From: Dokdonia sp. PRO95
Lineage (GTDB): Bacteria > Bacteroidota > Bacteroidia > Flavobacteriales > Flavobacteriaceae
Assembly (NCBI RefSeq): GCF_000355805.1
Contig: NZ_CM001837.1
Span: 2,859,866-2,923,865 of the forward strand
Length of the DNA stretch: 64,000 nucleotides
Reading direction: 5' to 3'
Shown: piece by piece, positions 55,676 through 63,422 of the stretch
Position numbering within the stretch: position 1 is the stretch's first letter
Layout: every line of letters starts with the position of its first letter
Made by a program: the position numbers and the translations under genes
Notes under the pieces: generated by a model
The model's input: the letters and a program-made list of their open reading frames with translations, nothing else
Told to the model about the DNA's origin: nothing
Databases searched by the model: none

Positions 55676-57688
55676 TTAATTAGAACTGTTGGTGTTTGAA
55701 TTTTCAAAAGACAAATTGTTATTATCAATTCCACCTACGTTTATGTCTAATAATTCATATTCCGAATTATTACTTTTAAACTCAGGCACCAAAGATTTAA
55801 GCTTAGCAACACTAATTGTATTATTATTTTTAATTGCCGCTTTTATAATTGAATTTATTACTGTATTAATCTGTTCATAGTCATTCTCTAGATCCTCGCT
55901 TATCATTATTTTGTCATGATGCGTAGGTAAAGTTTTACTTTCGTTACTCAATAATTCCTCGTAAAGCTTTTCCCCTGGTCGTAAACCTGTGATCTTTATT
56001 TCTATATCTTCATTAAGAGTATGTCCCGCTAGCTTAATCATCTTTTCTGCGAGATCCATTATACGTACTGGCTCTCCCATATCAAATATAAAAATCTCAC
56101 CTCCTTTACCCATTGTTCCAGCCTCCAGAACGAGTTGGCACGCCTCAGGTATAGTCATAAAATAGCGTATAATATCTGGATGGGTTATCGTCACTGGTCC
56201 TCCACCCTCAATTTGCTTCTTAAATAATGGTACTACAGATCCATTAGATCCTAGCACATTGCCAAACCTCGTTGTGATGAACTTAGTAGTATTCTTTTTA
56301 CCTTTTTCAAGTAAGTTAAAATTCTTTGATTGTACATACATTTCTGCTGCCCTTTTGGTCGCACCCATAACATTAGTAGGATTAACAGCTTTGTCAGTAC
56401 TTACCATAACAAAATGACTTACCTTATGTTTTGCTGCAATATCTGCTAGATTTTTTGTGCCGTAAATATTTGTAAGTATGGCCTCAGATGGATTGTTCTC
56501 CATTAATGGTACGTGTTTGTATGCGGCTGCGTGATATATAATATCAATTTTAAAAGCATCGAAAAGTACACGTAATCTATTTCTATTTGCAACATCACAT
56601 ATTACAAACTCAAAATCAATGTCCGGATACGTCCCTAGTAATTCTAAGCTGAGATTATGCAGAGGTGATTCAGCCTGATCTAAAATTATAAGTTTAAAAG
56701 GCTTATAAGAGGAAACCTGTCGAGCAATTTCACTACCTATAGATCCCGCCCCACCAGTTACTAAGACAGTTTTATCTTTTATTTTTTGAGATTTTATATC
56801 ATCATTTAGTTTTATAGGGTCCCTATCTAAAAGATCTTCAATCTGAAGAGTTTTGAGCTGATCGGTAACAGTCGTTTTTTCGCTCCAATTAATTACTAAA
56901 GGTGAATTATAAACTTTAATGTCATATTCTAAACATTCCTTTACAATTTGGAATTTCTCTTCTGCATTAAGTGTGTTTCCGGCAAAGATTATTGCAGATG
57001 CATCAAGTTTTTTTGTTAGTTTATCGATGCCATTATTTAATTCTAAAACAGGTTTACTCAGTATTCGTAAACTCTTGTTTTGCCTTTTTGAAATAAATCC
57101 CTGAACAACAAATCGTTGTGGGTGTTCAATATCAAGAGCAGCAGCTATTGATATTGCACTATCATCAATGCCAACTATAACAGCTTTTACTAATTCTTCA
57201 TCCTTTAATACTAGTTTAAAAGAATCGTACAGCTGCTTTACTAGTAGTCTAAATATAAATTGTATACTAAAAGATAAAACTGCAAATAAAAATACTCCTG
57301 TGGTTAGAAAGATTTTTGGATAACCGAACGATAGGCATATAATATTAATTAGAATTAGACTTAAAAAGGTAGATCCAGAAGCAAAAACTAATTTTAAAGC
57401 ATCCATATAGGATGAATGTCTTATTAAACCTGCATAAGTTTTGAAAATTAATAGGTATACAAAGTTAACTCCTAAAATTAAGCTGAGCTGTTTATTTAAA
57501 CCTATAGTTTTTAAAGGTCTAATTGCAATACCATCTAACAATATATAGGTAACAACAACAGCAAAAAGAATAAGAAAAACGTCTATAAATAAAACAGCCC
57601 ATCTAGGTAAGTACCGTAAGTTTCGTATATCGAGTTTATTTTCTTCTTTAAATAATCGATTTATAGCTTCTATTATTCTTTTCAACAT
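55676..57688 (-). CDS. Membrane-bound nucleotide-sugar 4,6-dehydratase (PglF/CapD/WbpM type)
   Basis: This 670-residue protein has four N-terminal transmembrane helices (about 30-150), a first Rossmann-like segment (about 165-290) and a C-terminal NAD domain starting with V-T-G-G-A-G-S-I-G-S-E near 311. The catalytic segment reads S-T-D-K-A-V-N-P-T-N-V-M-G-A-T-K-R: as in PglF/WbpM the usual SDR Tyr is replaced by Met. Relatives convert UDP-GlcNAc to the 4-keto-6-deoxy sugar, the first step to bacillosamine or QuiNAc-type sugars. The next gene upstream (aminotransferase) fits the following step; the two coding ends are 5 bases apart. Confidence 0.9.
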   Translation of the reverse strand: MLKRIIEAINRLFKEENKLDIRNLRYLPRWAVLFIDVFLILFAVVVTYILLDGIAIRPLKTIGLNKQLSLILGVNFVYLLIFKTYAGLIRHSSYMDALKLVFASGSTFLSLILINIICLSFGYPKIFLTTGVFLFAVLSFSIQFIFRLLVKQLYDSFKLVLKDEELVKAVIVGIDDSAISIAAALDIEHPQRFVVQGFISKRQNKSLRILSKPVLELNNGIDKLTKKLDASAIIFAGNTLNAEEKFQIVKECLEYDIKVYNSPLVINWSEKTTVTDQLKTLQIEDLLDRDPIKLNDDIKSQKIKDKTVLVTGGAGSIGSEIARQVSSYKPFKLIILDQAESPLHNLSLELLGTYPDIDFEFVICDVANRNRLRVLFDAFKIDIIYHAAAYKHVPLMENNPSEAILTNIYGTKNLADIAAKHKVSHFVMVSTDKAVNPTNVMGATKRAAEMYVQSKNFNLLEKGKKNTTKFITTRFGNVLGSNGSVVPLFKKQIEGGGPVTITHPDIIRYFMTIPEACQLVLEAGTMGKGGEIFIFDMGEPVRIMDLAEKMIKLAGHTLNEDIEIKITGLRPGEKLYEELLSNESKTLPTHHDKIMISEDLENDYEQINTVINSIIKAAIKNNNTISVAKLKSLVPEFKSNNSEYELLDINVGGIDNNNLSFENSNTNSSN

Positions 57689-57693
57689 AAAAA

Positions 57694-58833
57694 TTACTTG
57701 AATATTTTAAAGATAACCTTTTCTATCCTAAACCTATCATCATCAGTTAGATTAGAACCAGAAGGTAAGCATAAACCTTGTTCAAATAAATTTTCTGAAA
57801 CCTTTCCCCCATAATACGGTGCATCTTTAAATATAGGTTGCAAATGCATAGGTTTCCATAAAGGTCTCGATTCTATATTGACTTTCGCAAATGCAAGGCG
57901 TAAATCCTCTCTAGTTATCCCGTTGGTCTCTAACGGATTAATTAAAATAGCCGATAGCCAGTGATTACTATAATACTCATCTGAAGGTTCAGAAAATACT
58001 GTTACACCATCAATATCTTTGAATTGCTTCACGTAAAATTCATGCATTTCTCTACGTAGCCCGATGTGCTTATCTAAGACTTCCATTTGACCTCTACCTA
58101 TTCCAGCAGATATATTACTTAGTCTATAATTGTAACCAACGCTTGTGTGCTCGTAATGTGGGGCTTCATCACGTGCTTGAGTTGCTAAAAAAACAGTTTT
58201 GTTTTTATCCTCAATATTTTGACACACCAAAGCTCCACCACCGCTTGTAGTAATAATCTTATTACCATTAAATGATAAAATACCAAACTTACCGAAAGTA
58301 CCACATTTTTTACCTTTATACGTTGATCCTAGGGCCTCTGCGCTATCCTCTACAACAGGTATATTGTACTTTTCAGCCACCTGATTGATAGCTTCAATTT
58401 TATAAGGCATTCCATATAAATGAACGGCTACAATTGCTTTTGGCTTCTTGCCATTATCAATTCTATCCTTAATAGCCTCTTCTAGGTGGATCGGGCAAAT
58501 ATTCCAGGTTTCAGGTTCACTGTCTACAAGTATAGGCGTGGCCCCTTGATACATTATTGGATTAATACTACCACAAAATGTGAAAGTCTGGCAAATTACT
58601 TCATCTCCTGCTACTACACCACACTGTATTAATGCAAGGTGAATAGCTGCTGTACCAGAGCTCAAAACAGCGACCTCTACATCGCCTTTTTGATATAATT
58701 TGAGATCATTTTCAAAACCATTGACATTAGGACCTAATGGAGCAACCCAGTTTGTGTCAAAGGCTTCAGTAACAAATTTACGCTCATTTCCTCCCATATG
58801 TGGAGATGATAGCCATATTTTAGAATTCTGCAT
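57694..58833 (-). CDS. DegT/DnrJ/EryC1-family sugar aminotransferase (PglE-like)
   Basis: This 379-residue PLP enzyme aminates a 4-keto sugar nucleotide using glutamate. The PLP lysine is Lys192 in S-F-N-G-N-K-I-I-T-T-S-G-G-G, with L-S-S-G-T-A-A-I-H near 57-65 binding the PLP phosphate and E-D-S-A-E-A-L-G near 162. Start I-W-L-S-S-P-H-M-G-G-N-E is typical of PglE/PseC-like enzymes. It sits between the sugar transferase and the 4,6-dehydratase, matching the bacillosamine order of steps. Product identity is inferred. Confidence 0.9.
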   Translation of the reverse strand: MQNSKIWLSSPHMGGNERKFVTEAFDTNWVAPLGPNVNGFENDLKLYQKGDVEVAVLSSGTAAIHLALIQCGVVAGDEVICQTFTFCGSINPIMYQGATPILVDSEPETWNICPIHLEEAIKDRIDNGKKPKAIVAVHLYGMPYKIEAINQVAEKYNIPVVEDSAEALGSTYKGKKCGTFGKFGILSFNGNKIITTSGGGALVCQNIEDKNKTVFLATQARDEAPHYEHTSVGYNYRLSNISAGIGRGQMEVLDKHIGLRREMHEFYVKQFKDIDGVTVFSEPSDEYYSNHWLSAILINPLETNGITREDLRLAFAKVNIESRPLWKPMHLQPIFKDAPYYGGKVSENLFEQGLCLPSGSNLTDDDRFRIEKVIFKIFK

Positions 58834-58985
58834 TTAGTTTTAAGATTTGATTGATGATTTTATATTTACAATAAAATTTGTCATACTCTACTAATATTTA
58901 TTAACAGAAGTCAAATTTATAAAAATATAGTATAGTGATATATCATTAATATTAAATCAAAATAATCACCCAAAGAATATTGTAA

Positions 58986-59594
58986 TTAATCTTTTGACCC
59001 TGTAAATGTTTCCATAGAAACAGACGTATCAGAGTTTATACCATCTCTCTTTACTACTTTTAAAAAAGTTTTAAAAAGGACCTTGAGATCTAAAATAAAA
59101 CTCAAGTTATCTACATACCACACATCAAGTTCAAATTTCTTTTCCCAAGATATACTGTTTCTCCCATTTACTTGAGCCCAGCCTGTTATTCCAGGTTTCA
59201 CGTTATGACGTCTTGCTTGATTTTCATTATAAAGAGGTAAATACTTAGTGAGTAAGGGTCTTGGGCCTACAAGTGACATATCACCTTTAATAACATTAAG
59301 CAATTGAGGGATTTCATCCAACGATGTAGATCTTATAAATTGTCCTACCTTAGTTATTCTTTCTTCATCTGGTAAAGGTTTACCATTTGCATCACATTCA
59401 TCTGTCATTGTTTTAAACTTTAAGACAGAAAATATCTCACCATTTAATCCAGGACGCTTTTGTTTAAAAAAAACAGAACCCTTAGTTTTAGTTGCAATTA
59501 AAATTGCCACCACTATAAAAATTGGTAATAAAAGAATAAAAGCTGAAAAAGCTATTACAATATCTAGTAAACGCTTTAAATATAGTTTATACAT
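58986..59594 (-). CDS. Undecaprenyl-phosphate phosphoglycosyl transferase (PglC-like)
   Basis: This 202-residue monotopic enzyme transfers a sugar-1-phosphate to undecaprenyl phosphate, starting a glycan on the inner membrane. It has a re-entrant N-terminal helix (about 8-33), K-F-x-T-M, the catalytic dyad Asp93-Glu94 in T-S-L-D-E-I-P-Q-L and S-L-V-G-P-R-P. This is the compact PglC size, without the extra N-terminal domains of WbaP. It lies in the cluster with PglE- and PglF-like genes. The 152-base gap downstream is AT-rich and shows nothing else. Confidence 0.92.
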   Translation of the reverse strand: MYKLYLKRLLDIVIAFSAFILLLPIFIVVAILIATKTKGSVFFKQKRPGLNGEIFSVLKFKTMTDECDANGKPLPDEERITKVGQFIRSTSLDEIPQLLNVIKGDMSLVGPRPLLTKYLPLYNENQARRHNVKPGITGWAQVNGRNSISWEKKFELDVWYVDNLSFILDLKVLFKTFLKVVKRDGINSDTSVSMETFTGSKD

Positions 59595-59632
59595 TAATAA
59601 AATTTAAGTTATGAAACTATTTAATATAGACT

Positions 59633-60067
59633 TTAGACTGTAAAAGATTTACCACCATGTTTAATCTGACCCTTTTCATTCACAATCACACCTTGTTTTA
59701 TAATTCTTGCTGGATTACCTACTACAACACTGTTACTAGGGACTGACTTTGTAACGATGGCACCCGCACCTACTACTACGTGATTACCTAATACAACTCC
59801 GGGTAAGATAATAGACTTTATGCCGATTATACAATTTGAACCAATTCTAGTATCTGCTTTTAGTGATCTACTATGATCATGTGATAATATCATAGCTCCC
59901 GCAAGCACCCAAGTAAAGTCACCAATATATATACCTCTAGGATTGATACTTTTATCTAAAACTGCTTTGTAAGATATAATTGCTTTTTTAGATATATTCA
60001 TAGAATATATCTTATTTAAGTACATTGGGTAAAGAGAAGATAAGATATTCCAAAGTTTTTTTCTCAT
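59633..60067 (-). CDS. Left-handed beta-helix acyltransferase (hexapeptide repeat)
   Basis: I start at the ATG at 60067 (M-R-K-K-L-W); the open frame continues to a TTG at 60094 that overlaps the upstream gene. The 144-residue protein has hexapeptide-repeat turns, for example I-G-S-N-C-I-I-G, V-L-G-N-H-V-V-V-G-A-G-A-I-V and S-V-V-V-G-N-P-A-R-I-I, and a conserved His near S-H-D-H. Such proteins acetylate sugars using acetyl-CoA. It lacks the N-terminal Rossmann domain of PglD, so it is more like WbbJ/serine-acetyltransferase-type enzymes; in this cluster it would O- or N-acetylate the glycan sugar. Confidence 0.85.
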   Translation of the reverse strand: MRKKLWNILSSLYPMYLNKIYSMNISKKAIISYKAVLDKSINPRGIYIGDFTWVLAGAMILSHDHSRSLKADTRIGSNCIIGIKSIILPGVVLGNHVVVGAGAIVTKSVPSNSVVVGNPARIIKQGVIVNEKGQIKHGGKSFTV

Positions 60068-60077
60068 AACACAACTT

Positions 60078-62003
60078 TTAAAATTTACTCGCAATTTCTT
60101 TAATAATATCGCTTAATTTCAGATTTTTTGAATATCCTAATTGTGTGATTTTGGAATCATCTATAGTAGAACTTACTACATTTTTATCCTGTTTTAATAA
60201 ATCAAAAGAGCCACTACCCTTCACCTCGCTTTCTATGAGTTTGCTGTAGGATGCCATTGTTATATTTTCTCCCCCAAAATTTAAGATTTCAGGTAAAACT
60301 TGAGTATAACTCAATTCTTGTAAAAAATCAATAGCTGTAACAACTTCATCTATATGAACAAGATTTGTTCTATTGTCTGGAGTGTCCAATATTATTTTCT
60401 CTCCTGCAATGTATCTTTTTATCATTCCACCGAAAAAACCACAAGAACTAATATTATTTGGATTCATAATTCTGGCTATCCGTAATGACACAACATTAGA
60501 AATAGGAGAAAATTTATTGAAATCAGCAAATATCTTCTCTATAAGTAACTTTTGAAAAGCATATAGACTGTTTGTCACTACTTCGATTTCTTCTGTTTTA
60601 TCTATAACACTAAATTGATCGTAGACAGATTGTGAAGAAATATTCAAAATAAACGGGATTTTCGCCTTTGCTATTTTATGAGAGAGCTCTTGTAAAAATA
60701 AAATTGCATCATATTTATGAGCGTCTGGCTCTGGAGCAAGCGCGCTTATAAAATTTATCAAAGTATCTGACTGGCATAAAACCTGATCAACATTGACATC
60801 TGAAGTATCATAGATAGTTACATCTTCTCTTTTGAAAAGATTCGTATATTTTTCTAACGATGTCTTACGACATATAAGGTTATAAGAAATATCACTATCT
60901 ACATCTTTACCATTCAAATAATTTTGACCTAAATTACTACCTGCACCCAGTATTGTAATAATTTTTTTATTCAAATTTGTTCTCTCTCTAGCGATAGTTG
61001 TACAAGCAACTTGTCGTACTCCTTTTTTACCCGTAGCATATGTAGATATTGATGTTTTAGGTAAGTTCAGAAAATCATTGACCAGATATTGAACTTCGTT
61101 AAAACCTAGAAGTGCTCTATTACCAGTAATACCAGTAAAGCGCATATTCATTTCAAAAAAGAATAATCCGTTATCAGATATGCGCCCCTGTATATTAACG
61201 GGTCCTCTCACACCCATTTTTTCACAGATAGGTACAAATTTTAAAATCTCATCTATGTGTTCAAAAGTGTTTGGGTCTATAGGATCTATATAGACTGGAA
61301 CACCATTTTTGAGAGTGTTTTTTGATATAAAAACACCTTCACATTTTGAGGTACTAGAAAATACAAGTTGAATTGAAATTTCTGATCGTTGTATAAAATC
61401 ACCTTTAGCAACAGCCTTTTTTATAGCCTCATAATTAGGATCTGTTTTCTCAGGAAATAAGTAAGGTTGAATGATATCATTATCAGTAAGACCTTCAAGA
61501 TCTTTAAGTGTATTTACAATAGAAATACCCTGAGAGGCAGATCCTCCGGAAGGTTTAACAATAGCAGGAAATATTGTGGTATCTGGCTCTTGTTTGAAAT
61601 CTTTTACAAAATATGTTGGAACGATATTACAACCTAAAGGTTTCCAGTAATCAAACCAAATCTTTTTGTCTCTACTTATTTCTATGAGGTCAGGCTTTGA
61701 GACAATAACAGATACGCCAGCTTTATTAAATCGTTCAATTTCTGTAGCAAATACAGAAAGCTCATGATCGTGACCAGGTATAATAAGATTTACTTTATGC
61801 TTTTTACACAATTCTAGTATAGTATCAAGATATTCTGCCGCATAAATACTTGGTACTTTTTCAAAAACGTCACAATAACTGTGGGCATAAACATTAGGAT
61901 TTCCATCACAACCTATTATGTGGTAATCTCTACTAATATTAAGTGAATCTATTGCAGACTGGCCAACTCCAGATCCTACACAAGTTACTAAGACAGTAAT
62001 CAT
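60078..62003 (-). CDS. Fused ATP-grasp and NAD-dependent epimerase protein
   Basis: This 641-residue protein joins two enzymes. The N-terminal part (about 1-340) is an ATP-grasp of the CarB/PurK-like type: a Rossmann-like V-L-V-T-C-V-G-S-G-V-G start, F-P-A-I-V-K-P-S-G-G-S-A-S-Q-G with the nucleotide-binding Lys, and E-M-N-M-R-F-T-G near its end. The second part begins near 349 with I-T-I-L-G-A-G-S-N-L-G and has Y-A-F-Q-K, the SDR Tyr/Lys pair, plus S-S-Q-S-V-Y. So it may ligate an amino acid or carboxylate and modify a nucleotide sugar in one polypeptide. Substrates unknown. Its start shares one base with the stop of the upstream gene (TAATG). Confidence 0.85.
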   Translation of the reverse strand: MITVLVTCVGSGVGQSAIDSLNISRDYHIIGCDGNPNVYAHSYCDVFEKVPSIYAAEYLDTILELCKKHKVNLIIPGHDHELSVFATEIERFNKAGVSVIVSKPDLIEISRDKKIWFDYWKPLGCNIVPTYFVKDFKQEPDTTIFPAIVKPSGGSASQGISIVNTLKDLEGLTDNDIIQPYLFPEKTDPNYEAIKKAVAKGDFIQRSEISIQLVFSSTSKCEGVFISKNTLKNGVPVYIDPIDPNTFEHIDEILKFVPICEKMGVRGPVNIQGRISDNGLFFFEMNMRFTGITGNRALLGFNEVQYLVNDFLNLPKTSISTYATGKKGVRQVACTTIARERTNLNKKIITILGAGSNLGQNYLNGKDVDSDISYNLICRKTSLEKYTNLFKREDVTIYDTSDVNVDQVLCQSDTLINFISALAPEPDAHKYDAILFLQELSHKIAKAKIPFILNISSQSVYDQFSVIDKTEEIEVVTNSLYAFQKLLIEKIFADFNKFSPISNVVSLRIARIMNPNNISSCGFFGGMIKRYIAGEKIILDTPDNRTNLVHIDEVVTAIDFLQELSYTQVLPEILNFGGENITMASYSKLIESEVKGSGSFDLLKQDKNVVSSTIDDSKITQLGYSKNLKLSDIIKEIASKF

Positions 62004-63379
62004 TATTTATTTGTTATAAGTTCATTAAGCAAACGAAAATCAAAACTACTATAAATATCATTAACCCTAGCTATCGGTGAATCTGTTTCTTCTAGAAAGT
62101 GAGAAAAATCACTTTTTGAGCAAATAGATCGAAACAGTTTATTTTCTAGCTCACTACGCTCTTTTCTAAAAAATCCATAATTAATCTGGCCTACTGGTTT
62201 ATTAAGACTTAATGCCTCATAAAGTACTGTTGAATTATCACCTATTACAACTTTAGATTTTAATATTGATTTTTGAAGATTTGCCGTAGAACTTTCTATT
62301 TTAAGATTTGCTATTTTATCAGACAATATTTTATTTTTCACACTTAAACTTTCTTGAGGATGTAATCTCATTATGAAAATATAAGATTTAGCTTCTTGAG
62401 CAACATCAAATAGAATTTCCAGAAGTTGTGTAGTTATTGATGGGCTTGAGATAATTAATATTCGATTTCTATTTATTTCAATATCAGTTGTATTGACAGT
62501 ATTTGCCCAACCTAAGTTTTTTATACGTTTTAAAGGTATACCAAAATGCTCATTTTTCCACATTGAGCCAAATGTTAAAAATAATGATGGATCAATTAAG
62601 TCATTATAGGGGCCTGTATAGAGAACAGTTTCATTTAAGGTGGCACCGTGTTGAAGCTCATATACAGGAATATTCATTTCTCTTGCAGCAACAATTTGTG
62701 CAGCAAAAACAGGCCTACTCACTAAGAAAATTTGGTTTACATCAAGTGATTTATAGATAGCTTTATACATACATTTAGTAAAGAAGAAATCTCCATATAC
62801 AAATGCCGTTTTAATATAATATAAGGAATCTGCAACGTAAATTTTGTTAATCCTATTTTTAAGGTTTTTGAATTTTGAAAAATAACGCAAAATAGTAAAC
62901 GGTAAAAACAGTATAGATGCTAGTCTACATATATATAATATACTATCACTTTTTGAAATGAAATCACTATTCATTCTAGGCTCAAAATAGCTGCCACCTA
63001 GACTTCTTTGCAGCACTACTACATCTCTATGGTCATCAATATATTTAATTATAGGATCAGTAAATTTATCATAATAGATATTCTCTTTCTGAGATAGACG
63101 AGTAAAAGCAAAAAATAAAATAGTATTACGCTTTCGCGAAAGCGTAACTTTCAATAACTCGAATATTGAGATGACTAAGTATTTTACTATTTTAAACCAT
63201 TTCTTTTTAGCAAAAGAAGTTCTATTAGTGAAACCAGTTTTAGACTTTAAATATTTAGTTCTGTATTCAAACCTTAAAAGCCTCCATATTGGAATAGAGT
63301 CAATTGATACATCGTATAATTGATATTTTAACTCTAATTTATTAATTTCCTTTATATGATCTGAATTATTTTTCTTCAT
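62003..63379 (-). CDS. Putative GT-B glycosyltransferase/capsule-type transferase
   Basis: This 458-residue protein has no signal peptide. Its centre and C-terminus resemble GT-B transferases of the capsule/CDP-glycerol-phosphotransferase type: E-L-Q-H-G-A-T near 245, a G-W-A-N segment, M-R-L-H-P-Q-E-S-L and the nucleotide-binding region I-G-D-N-S-T-V-L-Y-E-A-L-S. The N-terminal 130 residues have no clear match, and a hydrophobic stretch near 66-76 may be membrane-associated. A palindrome copy is in frame (L-S-R-K, about 81-84). It ends in a 1-base overlap with the fusion gene, so it is translated in the same unit. Specificity unknown. Confidence 0.65.
   Translation of the reverse strand: MKKNNSDHIKEINKLELKYQLYDVSIDSIPIWRLLRFEYRTKYLKSKTGFTNRTSFAKKKWFKIVKYLVISIFELLKVTLSRKRNTILFFAFTRLSQKENIYYDKFTDPIIKYIDDHRDVVVLQRSLGGSYFEPRMNSDFISKSDSILYICRLASILFLPFTILRYFSKFKNLKNRINKIYVADSLYYIKTAFVYGDFFFTKCMYKAIYKSLDVNQIFLVSRPVFAAQIVAAREMNIPVYELQHGATLNETVLYTGPYNDLIDPSLFLTFGSMWKNEHFGIPLKRIKNLGWANTVNTTDIEINRNRILIISSPSITTQLLEILFDVAQEAKSYIFIMRLHPQESLSVKNKILSDKIANLKIESSTANLQKSILKSKVVIGDNSTVLYEALSLNKPVGQINYGFFRKERSELENKLFRSICSKSDFSHFLEETDSPIARVNDIYSSFDFRLLNELITNK
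63130..63143. repeat. Dispersed palindrome, copy 13 (in the GT-B-like gene)
   Basis: Exact copy extended by TTAC before and GTAA after, giving the longest symmetric copy (63126-63147); it lies in frame as T-L-S-R-K on the minus strand. Confidence 0.95.
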
Positions 63380-63422
63380 TGATCTATTTTGTAAAAGATG
63401 CTACTTAAATAGCATTATACAA

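Noticed and set aside
57868..57890. A further degenerate palindrome copy in the aminotransferase gene (A-F-A-K peptide)
   Set aside because: At least three mismatches to the 14-mer; the peptide alone is too short to count as evidence.
60068..60094. TTG start at 60094 for the acyltransferase
   Set aside because: It would overlap the end of the upstream gene by 17 bases; the ATG at 60067 gives a normal N-terminus.
3184..63143. The palindrome as a CRISPR repeat or terminator
   Set aside because: Copies are kilobases apart, and seven lie inside intact genes. No T-tract follows most intergenic copies, so it is not a terminator family.
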